Below the pieces are notes generated by a model. That model searched no databases, was not told the origin of the DNA, and worked only from the letters and a program-made list of their open reading frames with translations. From positions 27,434,001 through 27,498,000 of the forward strand of contig CM044320.1 of NCBI GenBank assembly GCA_024291935.2: 64,000 nucleotides of DNA, read 5' to 3'. Position numbers and translations under genes: made by a program. This DNA is from Okapia johnstoni. Its lineage: Eukaryota > Chordata > Mammalia > Artiodactyla > Giraffidae. Below, piece by piece: positions 1 through 11,629 of this stretch. The stretch's first letter is position 1; each line of letters starts with the position of its first letter.

Positions 1-173
1 GCGACCCCATGGACTGTAGCCTACCAGACTTCTCTGTCCTTGGGATTTTCCAGGCAAGAATACTGGAGTGGGTTGCCAAGCCCTACTCCGGGGGTTATTC
101 CTGGCCCAGGGATCGAGCCTCATCTCCTGCATTGGCAGGTGGATTCTTTACCATTTGAGCCACCAGGGAAGCC
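1..173 (-). mobile_element. Bov-tA SINE, cut by window edge
   Basis: Antisense Bov-tA. The order reads from the SINE body (ccatggactgtagcc, then caagaatactggagtggg) to the tRNA-like head, which in antisense ends gagccaccagggaagcc. The left part lies outside the window, so no target-site duplication can be judged. Confidence 0.93.
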
Positions 174-595
174 TGAGAGATGGTTATTATTTCTCTCCCT
201 GCTTTTATTTTGAAAGTCCCCTTCTTAAAGCAAGTAGATGTTAGAGAGTGAATCAGGAGGTTCATGTTATACAACACTTGGAGTAACCAAATTCTGAGTG
301 CTGCCCCTGGAATTTTTAGCACAGTATCCCTAGCCACCCTGTAAGCTATGTCACTGTCTGAAGAAATGTCTTATTGTCTCTGATATCTACAGTGCCTAGC
401 ATACATTTGGTTCCTGATAAATCTTTATGCAAGTAAATCAGGAATATATATTTCAATTTTAAATATGTCCAGCAATAATAAGACAGTGATATACTATATA
501 AAACTCATCTTTTACTATGTACTAACAGAACCCATTGTATAAATTTGCCCTTTGATCTCTACAACTGTTGATTTGTTCTACATGTACTGAGAACT
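174..595. other. unassigned AT-rich sequence
   Basis: No gene, RNA or repeat family is recognised here. The interval is AT-rich and lies between two SINE insertions. Confidence 0.5.
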
Positions 596-606
596 TACTT
601 TGTAGC

Positions 607-655
607 TACAGTCCTTGGGGTCCCAAAGGGTTGGACACGACTGAGCAACTAACAC
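607..655 (+). mobile_element. severely 5'-truncated Bov SINE
   Basis: About 49 bp of SINE 3' end, from a degenerate gtccttggggtc to gactgagcaactaacac. It is flanked by a perfect 11-bp direct repeat at 596-606 and 656-666, so it is a genuine retrotransposition event and not chance similarity. Confidence 0.85.
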
Positions 656-800
656 TACTTTGTAGCAAGTATTAATTTTAAGTATTTGGAACACAAATAT
701 TATGTGAACATATGTGTCTTTTTAAATCTACTATTAATGAATAAAGATGAGAATAAAATAAATGTGTTGCATTGTCAAAAAGAAATAGTGAAGTAATTGA

Positions 801-1655
801 GGTGTATGTCTGGCTCTAGGTGAGTGATCACACCATCGTGATTATCTGAGTCGTGAAGATCTTTTTTGTATAGTTCTTCTCTGTATTCTTGCCACCTCTT
901 CTTAATATCTTCTGCTTCTGTTAGGTCCATACCATTTCTGTCCTTTATCGAGCCTATCTTTGCGTGAAATGTTCCTTTGGTATCTCTAATTTTCTTGAAG
1001 AGATCTCTAGTCTTTCCCAATCTGTTGTTTTCCTCTATTTCTTTGCATTGATCGCTGAGGAAGGCTTTCTTATCTCTCCTTGCTATTCTTTGGAACTCTG
1101 CATTCAGATGGGAATATCTTTCCTTTTCTCCTTTGCTTTTTGCTTCTCTTCACTTCCCAGCTATCTGTAAGGCCTCCTCAGAGAGTCATTTTGCTTTTTT
1201 GCATTTCTTTTCCCTGGGGATTGTCTTGATCCCTGTCTCCTGTACAATGTCATGAACCTCTGTCCATAGTTCATCAGGCACTCTGTCTATCAGATCTAGT
1301 CCCTTAAATCTATTTGTCACTTCTACTGTATACTCATAAGGGATTTGATCTAGGTCATACCTGAATGGACTAGTGGTTTTCCCTACTTTCTTCAATTTAA
1401 GTCTGAATTTGGCAATAAGGAGTTCATGATCTGAGCCACAGTCTGCTCCCAGTCTTGTTTTTGCTGACTGTATAGAGCTTCTCCATCTTTGGCTGCAAAG
1501 AATATAATCAATCTGATTTTGGTGTTGACCATCTGGTGATGTTCACGTGTAGAGTCTTCTCTTGTGTTGTTGGAAGAGAGTGTTTGCTATGACCCGTGCC
1601 TTCTCTTGGCAAGACTCGATTAGCCTTTGCCCTGCTTCATTCTGTACTCCAAGGC
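801..1655 (-). mobile_element. BovB LINE ORF2 fragment
   Basis: Antisense piece of BovB, a ruminant RTE-type LINE acquired horizontally from squamates. It covers the region between the endonuclease and the reverse transcriptase. Broken minus-strand frames at 1186-1395 and 775-1020 give peptides typical of this linker (for example RVPDELWTEV and EAEDIKKRWQEY). Both ends are missing. Loss of the 3' end is not ordinary 5' truncation and points to a later deletion. It is not a functional gene. Confidence 0.9.
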
Positions 1656-1799
1656 TTTGAAGAGCAGAGGAAGAGGTGACTTTTTTCTGGCTGAGGGCAA
1701 GATGGAGCGGATACATGCAGAGAAGGCTGCACTAGGGAAATGACATTTGAGGCAGATTTTGAAAGATGAGCTGAAGCAGGCCTGGTGGTGAGTCAGGAA

Positions 1800-2030
1800 G
1801 ATAAGTCCTGATGTGCTCCAGACTTTATTAAGAACTGTAAAGACATCTTCTCACTTCAGTTCTCCCAGTGTGCCATGAGGCAGGTGTCCTTAAACTCATC
1901 TGAGTGACAATATAGCTAAGATTCAGAATCTAAGAATCCTGCTCAAGATAATTTCCTTATTCAGTGAGGGAGCCAAGCTTTGAACCTAAGTTTGTTTAGC
2001 ACCAGATCCCATGCATTGCACCATAAGTCA
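1800..2030 (-). mobile_element. MIR SINE, antisense
   Basis: Diverged but in the right order for antisense MIR: a gaggcaggtgtcc-like core, then gctaagattcag, then a degenerate gagccaagctttgaacc. MIR is an ancient mammal-wide tRNA-derived SINE. Confidence 0.55.
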
Positions 2031-2246
2031 TTAGTATCAACAATGAACAGCACAGCACAGGTGTTTGGAGAAGTCACTAAAGTAGGGAGATATCACTGAA
2101 GCACAGAGTATAAGAAGTGACTAAAGAGGTAGAGACAGGAAATCTGAAAATCCCTCAGTGTCCTGACAAATACATTGGAAATTTTTTTCCTGTAAGTTGT
2201 GTGGAGGTTTTTGAAAGCATTAGTTTTGACTAGGCAATGACATCAT

Positions 2247-2470
2247 CTTGTTATTGTTTAGTCCTTAAGTCATGTCCAACTCTTGAGACCCTATGGACTG
2301 TAGCCCCAGTGTCCTCTGTCTATGGGATTTCCCAGGCAAGAATGCTGGAATGGGTTACCATGCCCTCCTCCAAGGAGTCTTCCTGATCCAGGGATTGAAC
2401 TCACATCTCTTACATCTCCTACATTGGCAAGCAGGTTCTTTACCACTAGCACTACCTGGGAAGCCCCAAA
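2247..2470 (-). mobile_element. Bov-tA SINE
   Basis: Near-complete antisense copy with the tail at the left and the tRNA-like head ending cctgggaagcc at the right. Flanked by a perfect 8-bp TSD (gacatcat) at 2239-2246 and 2471-2478. Confidence 0.93.
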
Positions 2471-2835
2471 GACATCATGGTTCATCCCAAAATTCAGAAG
2501 CTGTAGTCAACATTAGATCTCTAGAACCAATTAGTTCAATTGGTTTTTATTGTTTCCTGAATGGACAGTTGGTGGGAAGTAGTTGAATTCTACTCTGCTG
2601 TGTGCTGGCTATAAGCCTACATAGAAGTCAAAGTTCACCATAAACAGTCAGCCAAGAGACACACCTGCATATCTAGGAAATAATTTTGATTGCTTTTCGT
2701 ATATATGCCAGTAGAATGGAAAGATTTTTCTATATTGCGTTTTTGATTGCTGGTTTGTTTTAATGTATGTTTGTGAAAACCTAAGGTAACAGGCCAACAG
2801 TTGCTGAGTCATTTTTTCAAGGTTTGATGATCTCT
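2471..2835. other. unassigned sequence between SINEs
   Basis: After the 8-bp duplication of the upstream SINE I see no gene or recognisable repeat. Confidence 0.5.
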
Positions 2836-2849
2836 CTGCTGCTTCCTGG

Positions 2850-3058
2850 GCTTCTCTGGTGTCTCAATGGTAAAGAATTTGCCTGCCATTGCAGGAGGTG
2901 TGGGTTTGATCCCTGGTCAGGAAGATTCCTTGGAGAAGGAAATGGCAACCCACTCCAATATTCTTGCCTAGGAAATACCATGCACAGAGGAGCTTGTGGG
3001 CTGCAGTCCATGGGGTTGCAAAAGAGTCAGATACAACTCAGTGGCTACACAACAGTAA
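2850..3058 (+). mobile_element. Bov-tA SINE
   Basis: Sense copy from gcttctctggtgtctca to an ACA-rich tail. Flanked by a perfect 14-bp TSD at 2836-2849 and 3059-3072 (ctgctgcttcctgg). Reading frames across this interval are SINE artefacts. Confidence 0.95.
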
Positions 3059-3072
3059 CTGCTGCTTCCTGG

Positions 3073-3726
3073 CTTCATGTGCTCAGGAGCACCTACTTCC
3101 ACCTCACAGCCCTGTGGCAAAATGAACTATGTCATCAGAATCAGGCAAGCAGAAACCAGAGCCGAGTATTGTTCTGATAAGTCCTAGCATGTGTTTTGTG
3201 GGGTGAGGACTTCTCTGCTTTGTTCTTGGCAACCATGAAACTCATGCCACATTGAAACTGAGGGAGAGGAGCCAGGAAGGGGATCTTGACTCATGATGCA
3301 TCTCTTTCCCCAACTCGCTGATGGAACATTCTTCATGTCCTCCCACGGCTGAGACTCAAGCAAGACCCCTGTTACTTGTGCAAGTGAGAACATACTTTGT
3401 CCCAAGCATAGAGGTATGTTTTTCCTTCCTTTTTTGTTTGGTATATTTGGTATATTTCTTCTCCTTCTGCTCCAAATCCATTCCTCGACCCACTCCTGAC
3501 TGTCACTCTAGGACCCTTCATTATTGAATGTGTATCACTGTCTTTATTATCAGTGTGTTTCATAATGTTTGGTAATGCCTAGATTTCCAACTTGATGAAC
3601 AGGTTATTTTGAAAAGATATACATGTGTATTTATACTACATTTTGTTTTAGGAATGTTTTGATATAAATTATTTAGGATCGGTTGTCCATGGAAGTGTCT
3701 GTTACCTTGAAACAGGTTTATTCTAG
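3073..3726. other. unassigned unique-looking sequence
   Basis: No gene or repeat recognised. Short frames on both strands lack family motifs and splice context. Confidence 0.5.
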
Positions 3727-4965
3727 AATTAGTCATTCATTTGTTCATAAAGTGCTATTGAGCATCACCAATAAGTATATACATACTAGGTCAGATGCTC
3801 TCCCATGTGCTGGGAGTAAGTGTTGATCCCTTCTATAAAATCATGGCACCATTCAGAATTTTGGTTTGTGCTTCCAATTGATAAACACAACTTTCACAAT
3901 TCTTCCAGAAGGTTGGAAGGACCCAGACCTGGAAAGTATAGTATCTTGTTTTCATTGTTTTTTGTTTTGCTTTGTCTTATTTTATCTTAATAAGCTGTAT
4001 AAAGTTTGTAAATTAAATAGAATGAATTTCTTAAAAGAGACAAACAAACAAAAACACTAAAACATAATGTCATTGCTTTCAAGGAGCTCACATTCTGCAA
4101 GGCAGTGTTTTTCAAAATGTGATCCCTGGACCAGTAGTATCAACATTATCTGGGAATGGTTAGGAATGGAGATTCTCAGGCCCCGCCTAGAACTACTGAA
4201 TCTGAAACTCCTTGCAGGAGGGTGGGGCCCAGTTATCTGCCTTTTCATAAGCCTTCCTGGTGACTGTGAGAGTTTGAGAAATACAGCAAAATACAGGTAA
4301 GAAACATGATTAAGAAAGAAAGAGTAAGAGTAAGAGTAACATGAGTAATAAAGTGTTGAGTTCTTTGAAGGGAAGAAAGCTGGAAAAGAGGACAGAGTAT
4401 AAATGGGTACAGTTTTACCTGGCATGGTCAGGGGAAGGTTCTTTGAGAGGCTGTATAAGCGCTGGAAGGATGGGAGAAGGCAAACTGTGAGAATATCTGA
4501 GCGCAGGCTTTGCAGTAATCTAGGTAGAGGATTTGGTGAGTTTTGTGGTTGAAATTGTGATGTGTTGAAGGTAGAGATGCCAGAATTTACTGCTGAATTC
4601 ATTGGAGATGAGTGTGAGTTTGCAGGATGACATGAAGGTGGTTGGCCTAAGCAACTGATGATTTACTGGCAATGCCTCCTGGTAAAATGGGAGACATGGC
4701 AATGGAGAGGGCCAGGGAAAAGCAGATTTGGGGAAGGAATAACACATTTGATTTCAGAAATGTTGAGTTTCAATGGCACATTGGTGATCTGTGAAGCCGT
4801 ATATGAGCCTACTATTCTAGGAGCTGGAAGTATTAACTGGAGGGTCAACATCATGGAAATGGTGTTTAAAGAAATCAGCTACCATGAGATCTGCAAGAGA
4901 ACAAATGTACATGGAGAAGGAAAGTGGTCTGAAGACCAAGTCCTGGGGTTCAGCTAACACTGGGA
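3727..4965 (-). mobile_element. L2 LINE 3' region, antisense, interrupted
   Basis: Ancient L2 read on the minus strand. The tail zone (attcatttgttcataaag, then a degenerate tgagcatcacc) starts at about 3727, and caaggagctcacattctg lies just before 4101. A MER5A element follows at 4102-4284. From about 4430 to 4965 the L2 3' UTR continues, with gcagtaatctaggtag and gatttactggcaatg. The part before 4062 is the less certain half. Confidence 0.6.
4102..4284 (+). mobile_element. MER5A (hAT-Charlie) DNA transposon
   Basis: Opens cagtgtttttcaaaatgtg, has the internal ggggcccagttatctgcc block, and closes agtttgagaaatac. It is an old non-autonomous hAT-Charlie copy lying within an antisense L2. Confidence 0.85.
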
Positions 4966-5039
4966 AAAAGAGTTAGTAAAGGATAGTGAAAATTTAATGA
5001 ATGAAAAGTAAAAATTTGTGAGAACTTGTTATTTATCCA

Positions 5040-5475
5040 TTCTATATATGAAAGTTTACATCTGGTAACCCCAACTTCCCTTCCCTCACCCAAGGTTGTG
5101 CCCCTTGACAACCACCAGCCTGTTCTCTATGTCCCTGATTCCGTTTCTGTCTCATAGATAGTTTCATTTGTGTCATATTTTAGATTCCACATATAAGTGT
5201 TATCATATGGCATTTTGTCTTTCTGTTTCTGACTTACTTCCAGTGGAATTATTTTGCTCTTTTTTATGGCTGAATAGTATTCTTTGTATGTATGTTTTTA
5301 TATATGTACCACATCTTGTTTATCCATTCAGCTGTCGATGGACATTTAGGTTTTTCACATGTTTTGGCTATTGTGAATAGTGCTGCTATGAACATAGGGG
5401 TATATGTATGTTTTTGAATTAGAAGTTTGTCCAGTCATATGCCCAGGAGTAGGACTGTTGGATCAAGTTAATTTT
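5040..5475 (-). mobile_element. L1 LINE, ORF2 end and 3' UTR, antisense
   Basis: Recognisable antisense L1 blocks in order: agattccacatataagtg, ttttggctattgtgaatag, gcccaggagtaggactg. Small internal losses are present. The right edge is approximate. Confidence 0.85.
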
Positions 5476-5682
5476 ATGTTTCAGTGTTGCCAACCAGATG
5501 GAGTTTGAAGGACTAAAAATTGCTTTTTGGAGTAATAATTTTATTATTCCTTTTTCAACTCATTCAGAGTGGAAATATCCTGATTTCTCTGGGGTCTTTT
5601 TGATATTATCTGTTTCACTTTGTGACTGAGAAATTTCAAAATACCTCCCTAAGATTTTTCTATTGAAGCATCATGGAACTTT

Positions 5683-5700
5683 AAAAAAAAAAAAAAAAAA
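5683..5700. repeat. A18 homopolymer
   Basis: Eighteen consecutive A residues with no recognisable retroelement body directly upstream. Confidence 0.95.
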
Positions 5701-7685
5701 GATTTTTCAGTGTCAGGGTCACTATTTCAAAACATAACACCATCACTGGCCTATAAGATTTAGTCTTAACAGGATGTTGCTCTTCAATTAAGTAATATTA
5801 ATGCTTACTGGTTACATTTGAATACAGTGAAGGGTGACATTAAAACTTGACAGACTTTGCAAAATATAACTTTGGTCCTTTTTGGAGGGGTTGGGGCCTC
5901 TGCTCAGTTCACTAAAGGGTACTTCTCAGACTCAGAGAGAATAAATGATTGGAAGAGAGGCAAGAGGAGACTTGGCAACTGTAAAAGAAGAAAATGAGTT
6001 ACTAAAAATTGCTGTCATATCAGTATCAGGAGCCTAAGAACAATTTCCCACTTGGAGATTTTTGCTCTGAGTATTTATAAATAATAAAAAGAAAATTTCC
6101 AAGTAAAAGAAAACAGCCTTCTACTCTAACAGTTGATTTCAAAATTCACGAGGCTGTGAATGCTAATGTAAAACTCACTGGTAGGATGTTAGTAACTCTT
6201 GATGCCACTTTTCCTTGTCCTCAGATCTCATGCAGAGATTGTTGTTGTGAAATGAACATCACATTTGATACTTGATTCATACCTTCACTGCCATGACACA
6301 TTGCTTAGGCACCTTGTGGAAATTTCTTACCTTCTATTTAGTTGATGCTATTTTTCCCCAGTAAGATTACTTTTCTCCCTAAGATACTTATTGTTCTCAA
6401 GTTGACTTTTAGTCAGCAACACTGTAGGCACCTGTCTGTTAGCTTTCAGATTCTGTATTTTAATGAGCCAGAAATGTTTCCTTTTTATTAAGACTGCATT
6501 GTGTTTGATTTCAAAGAATTCATTTCTTTTTTATTAAATTTTAAAACTGTACCCAGCATCTAAAAGTTCACTCAAAATGTGCTTTCCTATCAAACTTGCT
6601 AAGGAAAAAGTATTACCTTTAAGTCGAGTCATCATAAGAAAGTAATATGAGTGCGTGTCATGTCTTTCTAAACCTCAGAGCATCTGGCAAAGAGATCTCT
6701 GTTTTATGAATGATCCCACACATCTACTTAATGAGTTCACAGCAAGGCACTTGATACTTGAGGCACTGAACTCTCAGAAAAAGCTATCATCCATTTACTT
6801 TCTGAAAACATTAAGTGCCAGTCTCAAACTGATTTTTTTTCACTTGTTGCATCTCATTTCATGTCAACATGAGTTCATTAGATAATGTAGCATTTTTAAT
6901 TAATGATGTATCCAGGTCCCCCAGTGAAGTAAATTATAAACCTAATAAGATCTTCATGTTTTAAGGCCATTAAGAAACATCTTTTTCTTTGTATTTTTTA
7001 ACATGATGAATGCAACAGCAGGAGCATAATTAAATAGCCACCCAACATCTGAAAGAGCTAATGCATCCCCCCCCTTTCTAAATTAGATAGTCAGGAGGGA
7101 GATCATTAAACATTTCTAATCTTATATTTGATGATAATGTTTATCCAACCTAATAGTTGCCCCCTTTTTCTCTATTTTTCCTTCCCTAATAATGAAAACA
7201 TTGCTTCTGGCATTAAATGAGGGCAAGATAAATAGAAAGGCTGTGAGCTTGATGCGCTATTTCCTTTGTATTTTCTGGGTCCTCCCTCCTCCCAACCTAC
7301 ATTTCTTGGAACCTTTCCCCTCTCTGTTTGTTAGAGAGCTCCGACTCTGACGTAAAGAACTCACAGCGTGTGACCCCCGTGGCAAACCTGTAAAACATTA
7401 TACAACATGAATAAGAACTTTCTTATTAGATCTGCAGCTGGCTGGGTGCAGACATATGGCAGCAAGGATGTTTTGGAAGAAAGGCATTGCTTGACAAAGA
7501 AGCCAGTCTTTTGAATAAAGGTTTACACTGGCACTCCTTGATGTTTATAATACCTGATGCCAGGGGCAAGACTGCCCCCCTTCAATACATTGTTATTTTA
7601 CTGTTTCAACCCCATCGTTTCATATGTTGAGGTGGCTAAAATGTCAAAGCAGATATTTTATGTGTGTCTGTGTAACTTTAAAAGC

Positions 7686-7712
7686 AAAAAAAAAGGGGGG
7701 GGGGCCGGGGGG
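7686..7712 (+). repeat. poly(A)-poly(G) tract
   Basis: A run of nine A, then ten G, CC, then six G. It is a length-unstable homopolymer junction. The long G runs could allow intermolecular quadruplex formation. Confidence 0.95.
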
Positions 7713-8128
7713 AAGAACCAACCTTGGAAAACTTTCTCAGGCTCTGTCTGCGCAGCTGGAAGCACTCTATTCTCCAAGGCCCAGGCTCTGATGGAAAGTA
7801 GGGGAATTTGTGAGAAAAGACCAACAAGTCCTTCTGAACAGGGTGAAACCCAACCATCAAAGGGTCTGTAGGCTTTGGAATGCCCTGACAACTGCAGTAG
7901 TTTCCTTCAGTTACTGTTGTTATTCTTTTCACTGGGAGTAGTGACTCTCAGTTGCTGAAAATTGAGGTTGGGAATGGTCAGCAATCCAGGAGGTTGTCAC
8001 ACTGATTTTCATTGGATCTGCTCTGTCTCTGTCTTTTCATTAGCTGTCCTGCTTTCATTTCATTCCCTCTCTCAACAACCAGCTACTAGCATGAAGAACA
8101 TGCTCATGTTTTGTGATCTGCGTGCAAG

Positions 8129-8162
8129 CACACACGCCATACACACACACAGAGACACACAC
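8129..8162 (+). repeat. interrupted (CA)n microsatellite
   Basis: CA dinucleotides interrupted by cgccat and gag. Likely polymorphic. Confidence 0.9.
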
Positions 8163-8456
8163 TGGTGTTGAATAATATATTGTGAGATTTTCTCATAGTG
8201 GCCGTTGTACAGTTGCCCCAGAAGGCATGATGACACTTTGAATTACATGCACTGAGACAGATGAGTTCTAGCTAGTGGCTTACCAAGGTAAATGAATGAA
8301 GCTGCTGCTTCTTCCAGGGTGAATATCTCCTTTGCAACCTTGATGCTATTGGTCATGTTCCAAATCTTTGCTGTGATTATTATCTTCCTAGTCCTTATTG
8401 TATCTGTAATAACTTAGTAATAATTTATTCCTCAGTAAGGTATGCTCACTATACAT

Positions 8457-8666
8457 GCATGCTCAGTTGCTTTAGTCCTGTTTGACTCTTTGCAACCCTA
8501 TGGACTGTAGCCTGCCAGGCTGTTCTGTCCATGGGATTCTCTAGGCAAGAATACTGAAGTTGTTGCCATGCACTCCTCCACAGGATCTTCCCCACCCAGG
8601 GATGGAACCCGAGACTCCGCCATTGCACATGGATTCTTTACCGCTAAGCCACTGGGGAAGCCCCAC
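8457..8666 (-). mobile_element. Bov-tA SINE
   Basis: Full-length antisense copy ending aagccactggggaagcc. A 13-bp TSD with one mismatch lies at 8444-8456 and 8667-8679. Confidence 0.93.
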
Positions 8667-8689
8667 GCTCACTTTACATATCTGATAGT

Positions 8690-8810
8690 ATTTGTGTTAA
8701 CATCCCCGTTTAACACCTGGGAAAACTGAGGCAGAGAGAGGCCCACGATCTTCCTAGAGCACACATCATAGCAGAGGTAGGCTGAGCTGGGATATAACAC
8801 CTGGTGAACA
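8690..8810 (-). mobile_element. MIR SINE, antisense
   Basis: Contains the hallmark antisense MIR core aaaactgaggcagagagagg followed by a degenerate gagctgggat block. Confidence 0.75.
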
Positions 8811-9389
8811 GGTGCTGCTGACACTTCTGATTTACCAAATTGTGTATATTCTGAGAAGAGTATATTAATTAGAGAACCATAGTATATGCAGAGAATGAAC
8901 TCAACTTTTGAAAAGATGAAGAGCATTAGGGAAGATGTTCATCATAGTAATATGAAAAGTGTTCTGAATTATGGGAATGATTTTTTCCTGACTTTCCTGT
9001 TTTCATTTTAAAATTTCTTGGGCAAGACAGAGCCGTTTGTCTTATTTTGATCGTTACATCTATGTTATAAAAATGCAAATCTAAAAACTGTTCTAGAATT
9101 GTAAAAGTCAGTTAAATGATCAGGCATCCTCAATCTCTAAATTAAGTCTACTGGGGGATTTATATGGTCAATTACTGAACATAACTGATTCTTCTCAGGT
9201 TTTTCTAGAAGCTGCAGAAGGAAGCACAGCTCTTATCAGGATGTTTCGGTCAGCACATGCTGTCAATACCACTCATCAAGTATCTCTTTTATTTTGAAGA
9301 AATAAAAAATTGCTTCATCCATAAGTGGTTGAGAACTCCATTAGTAATCTATCATTCCCATACTTTATATTTGAGAAAACTAAGGTTTA
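8811..9389. other. unassigned sequence
   Basis: No gene or repeat recognised in this AT-rich interval. Confidence 0.5.
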
Positions 9390-9540
9390 TATGTTGAGTT
9401 GAATTATGTCTCCCAACAGAGTATGGTGACATCTTAACCCCCAGCACCTCTGAATGTGGCCTCATTTGGAAATTGGGTCTTTACAGGAGTCATCATCATG
9501 AAATTAGCATGAGATCATTAGGGGAGACCTAAACCAATAT

Positions 9541-9662
9541 GGAGAAGGGAATGGCTACCCACTCCAGTATTCTTGCCTGGAGAATCCCATAGACAGAGGA
9601 TCCTGGTGGCTACAGTTCATGGGGTCACAAAGAGTCAGACATGACTGAGCGACTCACACTTC
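9541..9662 (+). mobile_element. 5'-truncated Bov SINE inside LTR
   Basis: Lacks the tRNA-like head and starts at ggagaagggaatggc. Flanked by a perfect 10-bp TSD (aaaccaatat) at 9531-9540 and 9663-9672. Its right-hand TSD overlaps the left TSD of the next SINE, so this insertion is the younger of the two. Confidence 0.93.
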
Positions 9663-9674
9663 AAACCAATATGA

Positions 9675-9889
9675 ATGTTTCCTTGGTAGCTCAGTGGTAA
9701 ATAAACCACCTGCCAAGAAGGAGACATGGGTTCAATCCTTGGGTTGGGAAGATCACCTGGAGAAGGAAATGGCAACCCACTCCAGTATTCTTGCCTGGAG
9801 AATCCCATGGACGGAGGAGCCTGGTGGGCTACAGTCCAGGGATCACAAAAGATTTAGAGACACTTAGTGACTAAACTACAACAAAGAAT
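9675..9889 (+). mobile_element. Bov-tA SINE inside LTR
   Basis: Full Bov-tA starting with a degenerate gtttccttggtagctcag. A 9-bp TSD with two mismatches lies at 9666-9674 and 9890-9898. The host LTR resumes directly after it. Confidence 0.88.
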
Positions 9890-10210
9890 CCAGTGTGACA
9901 GGTGTCCTTATAAAAAAAATAGGAATTTGGACACAGAGACAGACACGCAAAGAGGAAAGACAGCCATGTTAAAACAGAGGACTGAAATGATGCACCTACA
10001 AGCCAAGGAATGTAAGCAATTGCTAGTAAACTGCCAGAACTAGGAAGACGCAAGGAAGGATTCTTTCAATATAGATTTCAGAGAGTGTTGCCCCTCTGAC
10101 ACCTTGATTTCATACTTTCAGCCTTCAGAACTGTGAGATAATAAATTTCTGTTATCCTAAGCCACTCAGGTTGTGACACCTTGTTTACAGTGACCCTAGG
10201 AAAGCAATAC

Positions 10211-11395
10211 ATCCTATATACTACTGGGTATGGCCTTATAGGGTATCAGTTAGTAAGGTAGTCCAGTCAGGAACCCATTCTCTCTGTATACCAGGTTGAG
10301 TGCCTAGTGCCTGCCTTTAGAAATAATCCATTTCATTTATTTTCCTGTAAAATTAAATGCATCATATTTAACAAATTGTTAGGAGGGACTATCATTTTAT
10401 TATTGCCCATTTTTAGTTACTTTTGTCTATAAATGATTTTATTTATAACCAGTTCCTGAAATCTAATAATTTCGGTCTCAGCCTACATCTATGAAAACTG
10501 AAAAATTAAACTTGAGGTACAAGGTTTTCAGCCATTCCTTTCACTTCGCACAATGATCAGTGAAATCTAGAGAATGCCCTTATTATAACATCTTTTCCTT
10601 AGTGTGAACAATGAAGCCATAGTTTCTAAAATACATCAAAGTCCATAGTAGTTAAGAAATTAGAGTCAGCAAAACTTGACTTACTATATCTCATGGGCAC
10701 ACCCTTCTCCAGAAAGTGAATGTAAGACTTAAGAGTATACATTTTGTGAGATTATGAATCTAATGTGAGTGCCAAGTAGTAGATTCAAATATAATTTTTC
10801 AAAGATTGAATGAGTCTACCAATCAATAGGAATGACTCTAAAAGTACATTCTACTAAGAATCAGTATTATGGAAAAATCCCATTTAACCCCCCCTTCTTT
10901 TCAAGTTAAAATTAATTAGTAAATTAAAAAGAGAAATGCCCATGTATCACTGAGCTTAACAAATTAAAAAACCGAATGTGGATCAATCAAGTTCTCCCCC
11001 AGGCCTTTTCATCTTGTGTACATTAATTAGAATAAGGCTCTGTTCATTTTGTAGAAAGTGACCATATTTTTAAATACCTCCATTCAGTCTAGGTTCTGAT
11101 TGGGTTTAATTAAAATCTTATCATATCAGAATCGAGATGGAGAAAGAAGAGATTTATTGTTATCTCAGATTTCAGCCAAGCAAAGCACTGTCTCTTGTGA
11201 TAATCCAGAGGTCTGCTCCTTGGAAATGTCACTAATACTAGGCCACTTGAAGTTCCCAAAGGCTAACAGAGTTTTTCCTTATCAGGACATATTTCTGACA
11301 CCCATACACAGTTCTCCTCTTAGCTTCATCCTATTAGACCTGTTTATTCTAACATTCCAAAACAGAAGTGCTCCAACATTCGTTCTACTAATCTC
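10211..11395. other. unassigned AT-rich sequence
   Basis: Nearly 1.2 kb in which I recognise no gene, exon or repeat family. Confidence 0.5.
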
Positions 11396-11402
11396 AGCAA
11401 AA

Positions 11403-11629
11403 GGGCTTCCCTGGGGGCTCAGTGGTAAAGATTCTGCCTGCAACGCAGGAGATGTATGCTCAATTCCCAGGTCAGGAAGATACCCTGGAGGAGGAAATGG
11501 CAACCCACTCCAGTATTCTTGCATGAGACATTCCATAGACAGAGGAAGGAGCCTGCAGGCTATAGTCCATGGGATCACAGAGAGTCAGACACCACTGAGC
11601 AACTAAACAACAACAAAGAAAAAAATTTG
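11403..11629 (+). mobile_element. Bov-tA SINE
   Basis: Sense copy starting gggcttccctgggggctcag and ending with an (AAC)n-like and A-rich tail. Flanked by a 7-bp TSD (agcaaaa) at 11396-11402 and 11630-11636. Confidence 0.93.

Larger units (their letters stand above)
5715..8443. other. 2.7 kb transposon-free stretch; possible conserved noncoding block
   Basis: I recognise no transposable element across 2.7 kb, in a window where insertions otherwise fall every few hundred bases. The part at about 7190-7560 keeps several CpGs (gatgcgc, ctccgac, gacgtaaag, cagcgtgtg, ccccgtgg), a CRE-like tgacgtaa and E-boxes cagctg and catatg. The part at about 6890-7140 has several TAAT homeobox-type cores. 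No coding exon is evident. That it is conserved is an inference from sequence character only. Confidence 0.4.
9390..10210 (+). mobile_element. MaLR-like (MLT1-type) solo LTR with two nested SINEs
   Basis: LTR-like blocks in the order expected for mammalian MaLR/ERVL LTRs: cttaacccccagcacctc, catttggaaattgggtc, caagccaaggaatg, caccttgatttcatac and ctgtgagataataaatttctg (start shown only in part). No internal retroviral region is seen beside it. Two SINEs occupy 9541-9662 and 9675-9889. The exact subfamily is uncertain. Confidence 0.6.

Noticed and set aside
2824..3177. 117-codon plus-strand frame with repeated-looking peptide blocks
   Set aside because: Most of it is a Bov-tA SINE. The same peptide pattern recurs in other SINE-derived frames across the window.
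4057..4602. 181-codon minus-strand open frame
   Set aside because: It runs through MER5A and antisense L2 sequence, is rich in Ser, Leu and Phe, and has no domain or splice context. It is a chance frame.
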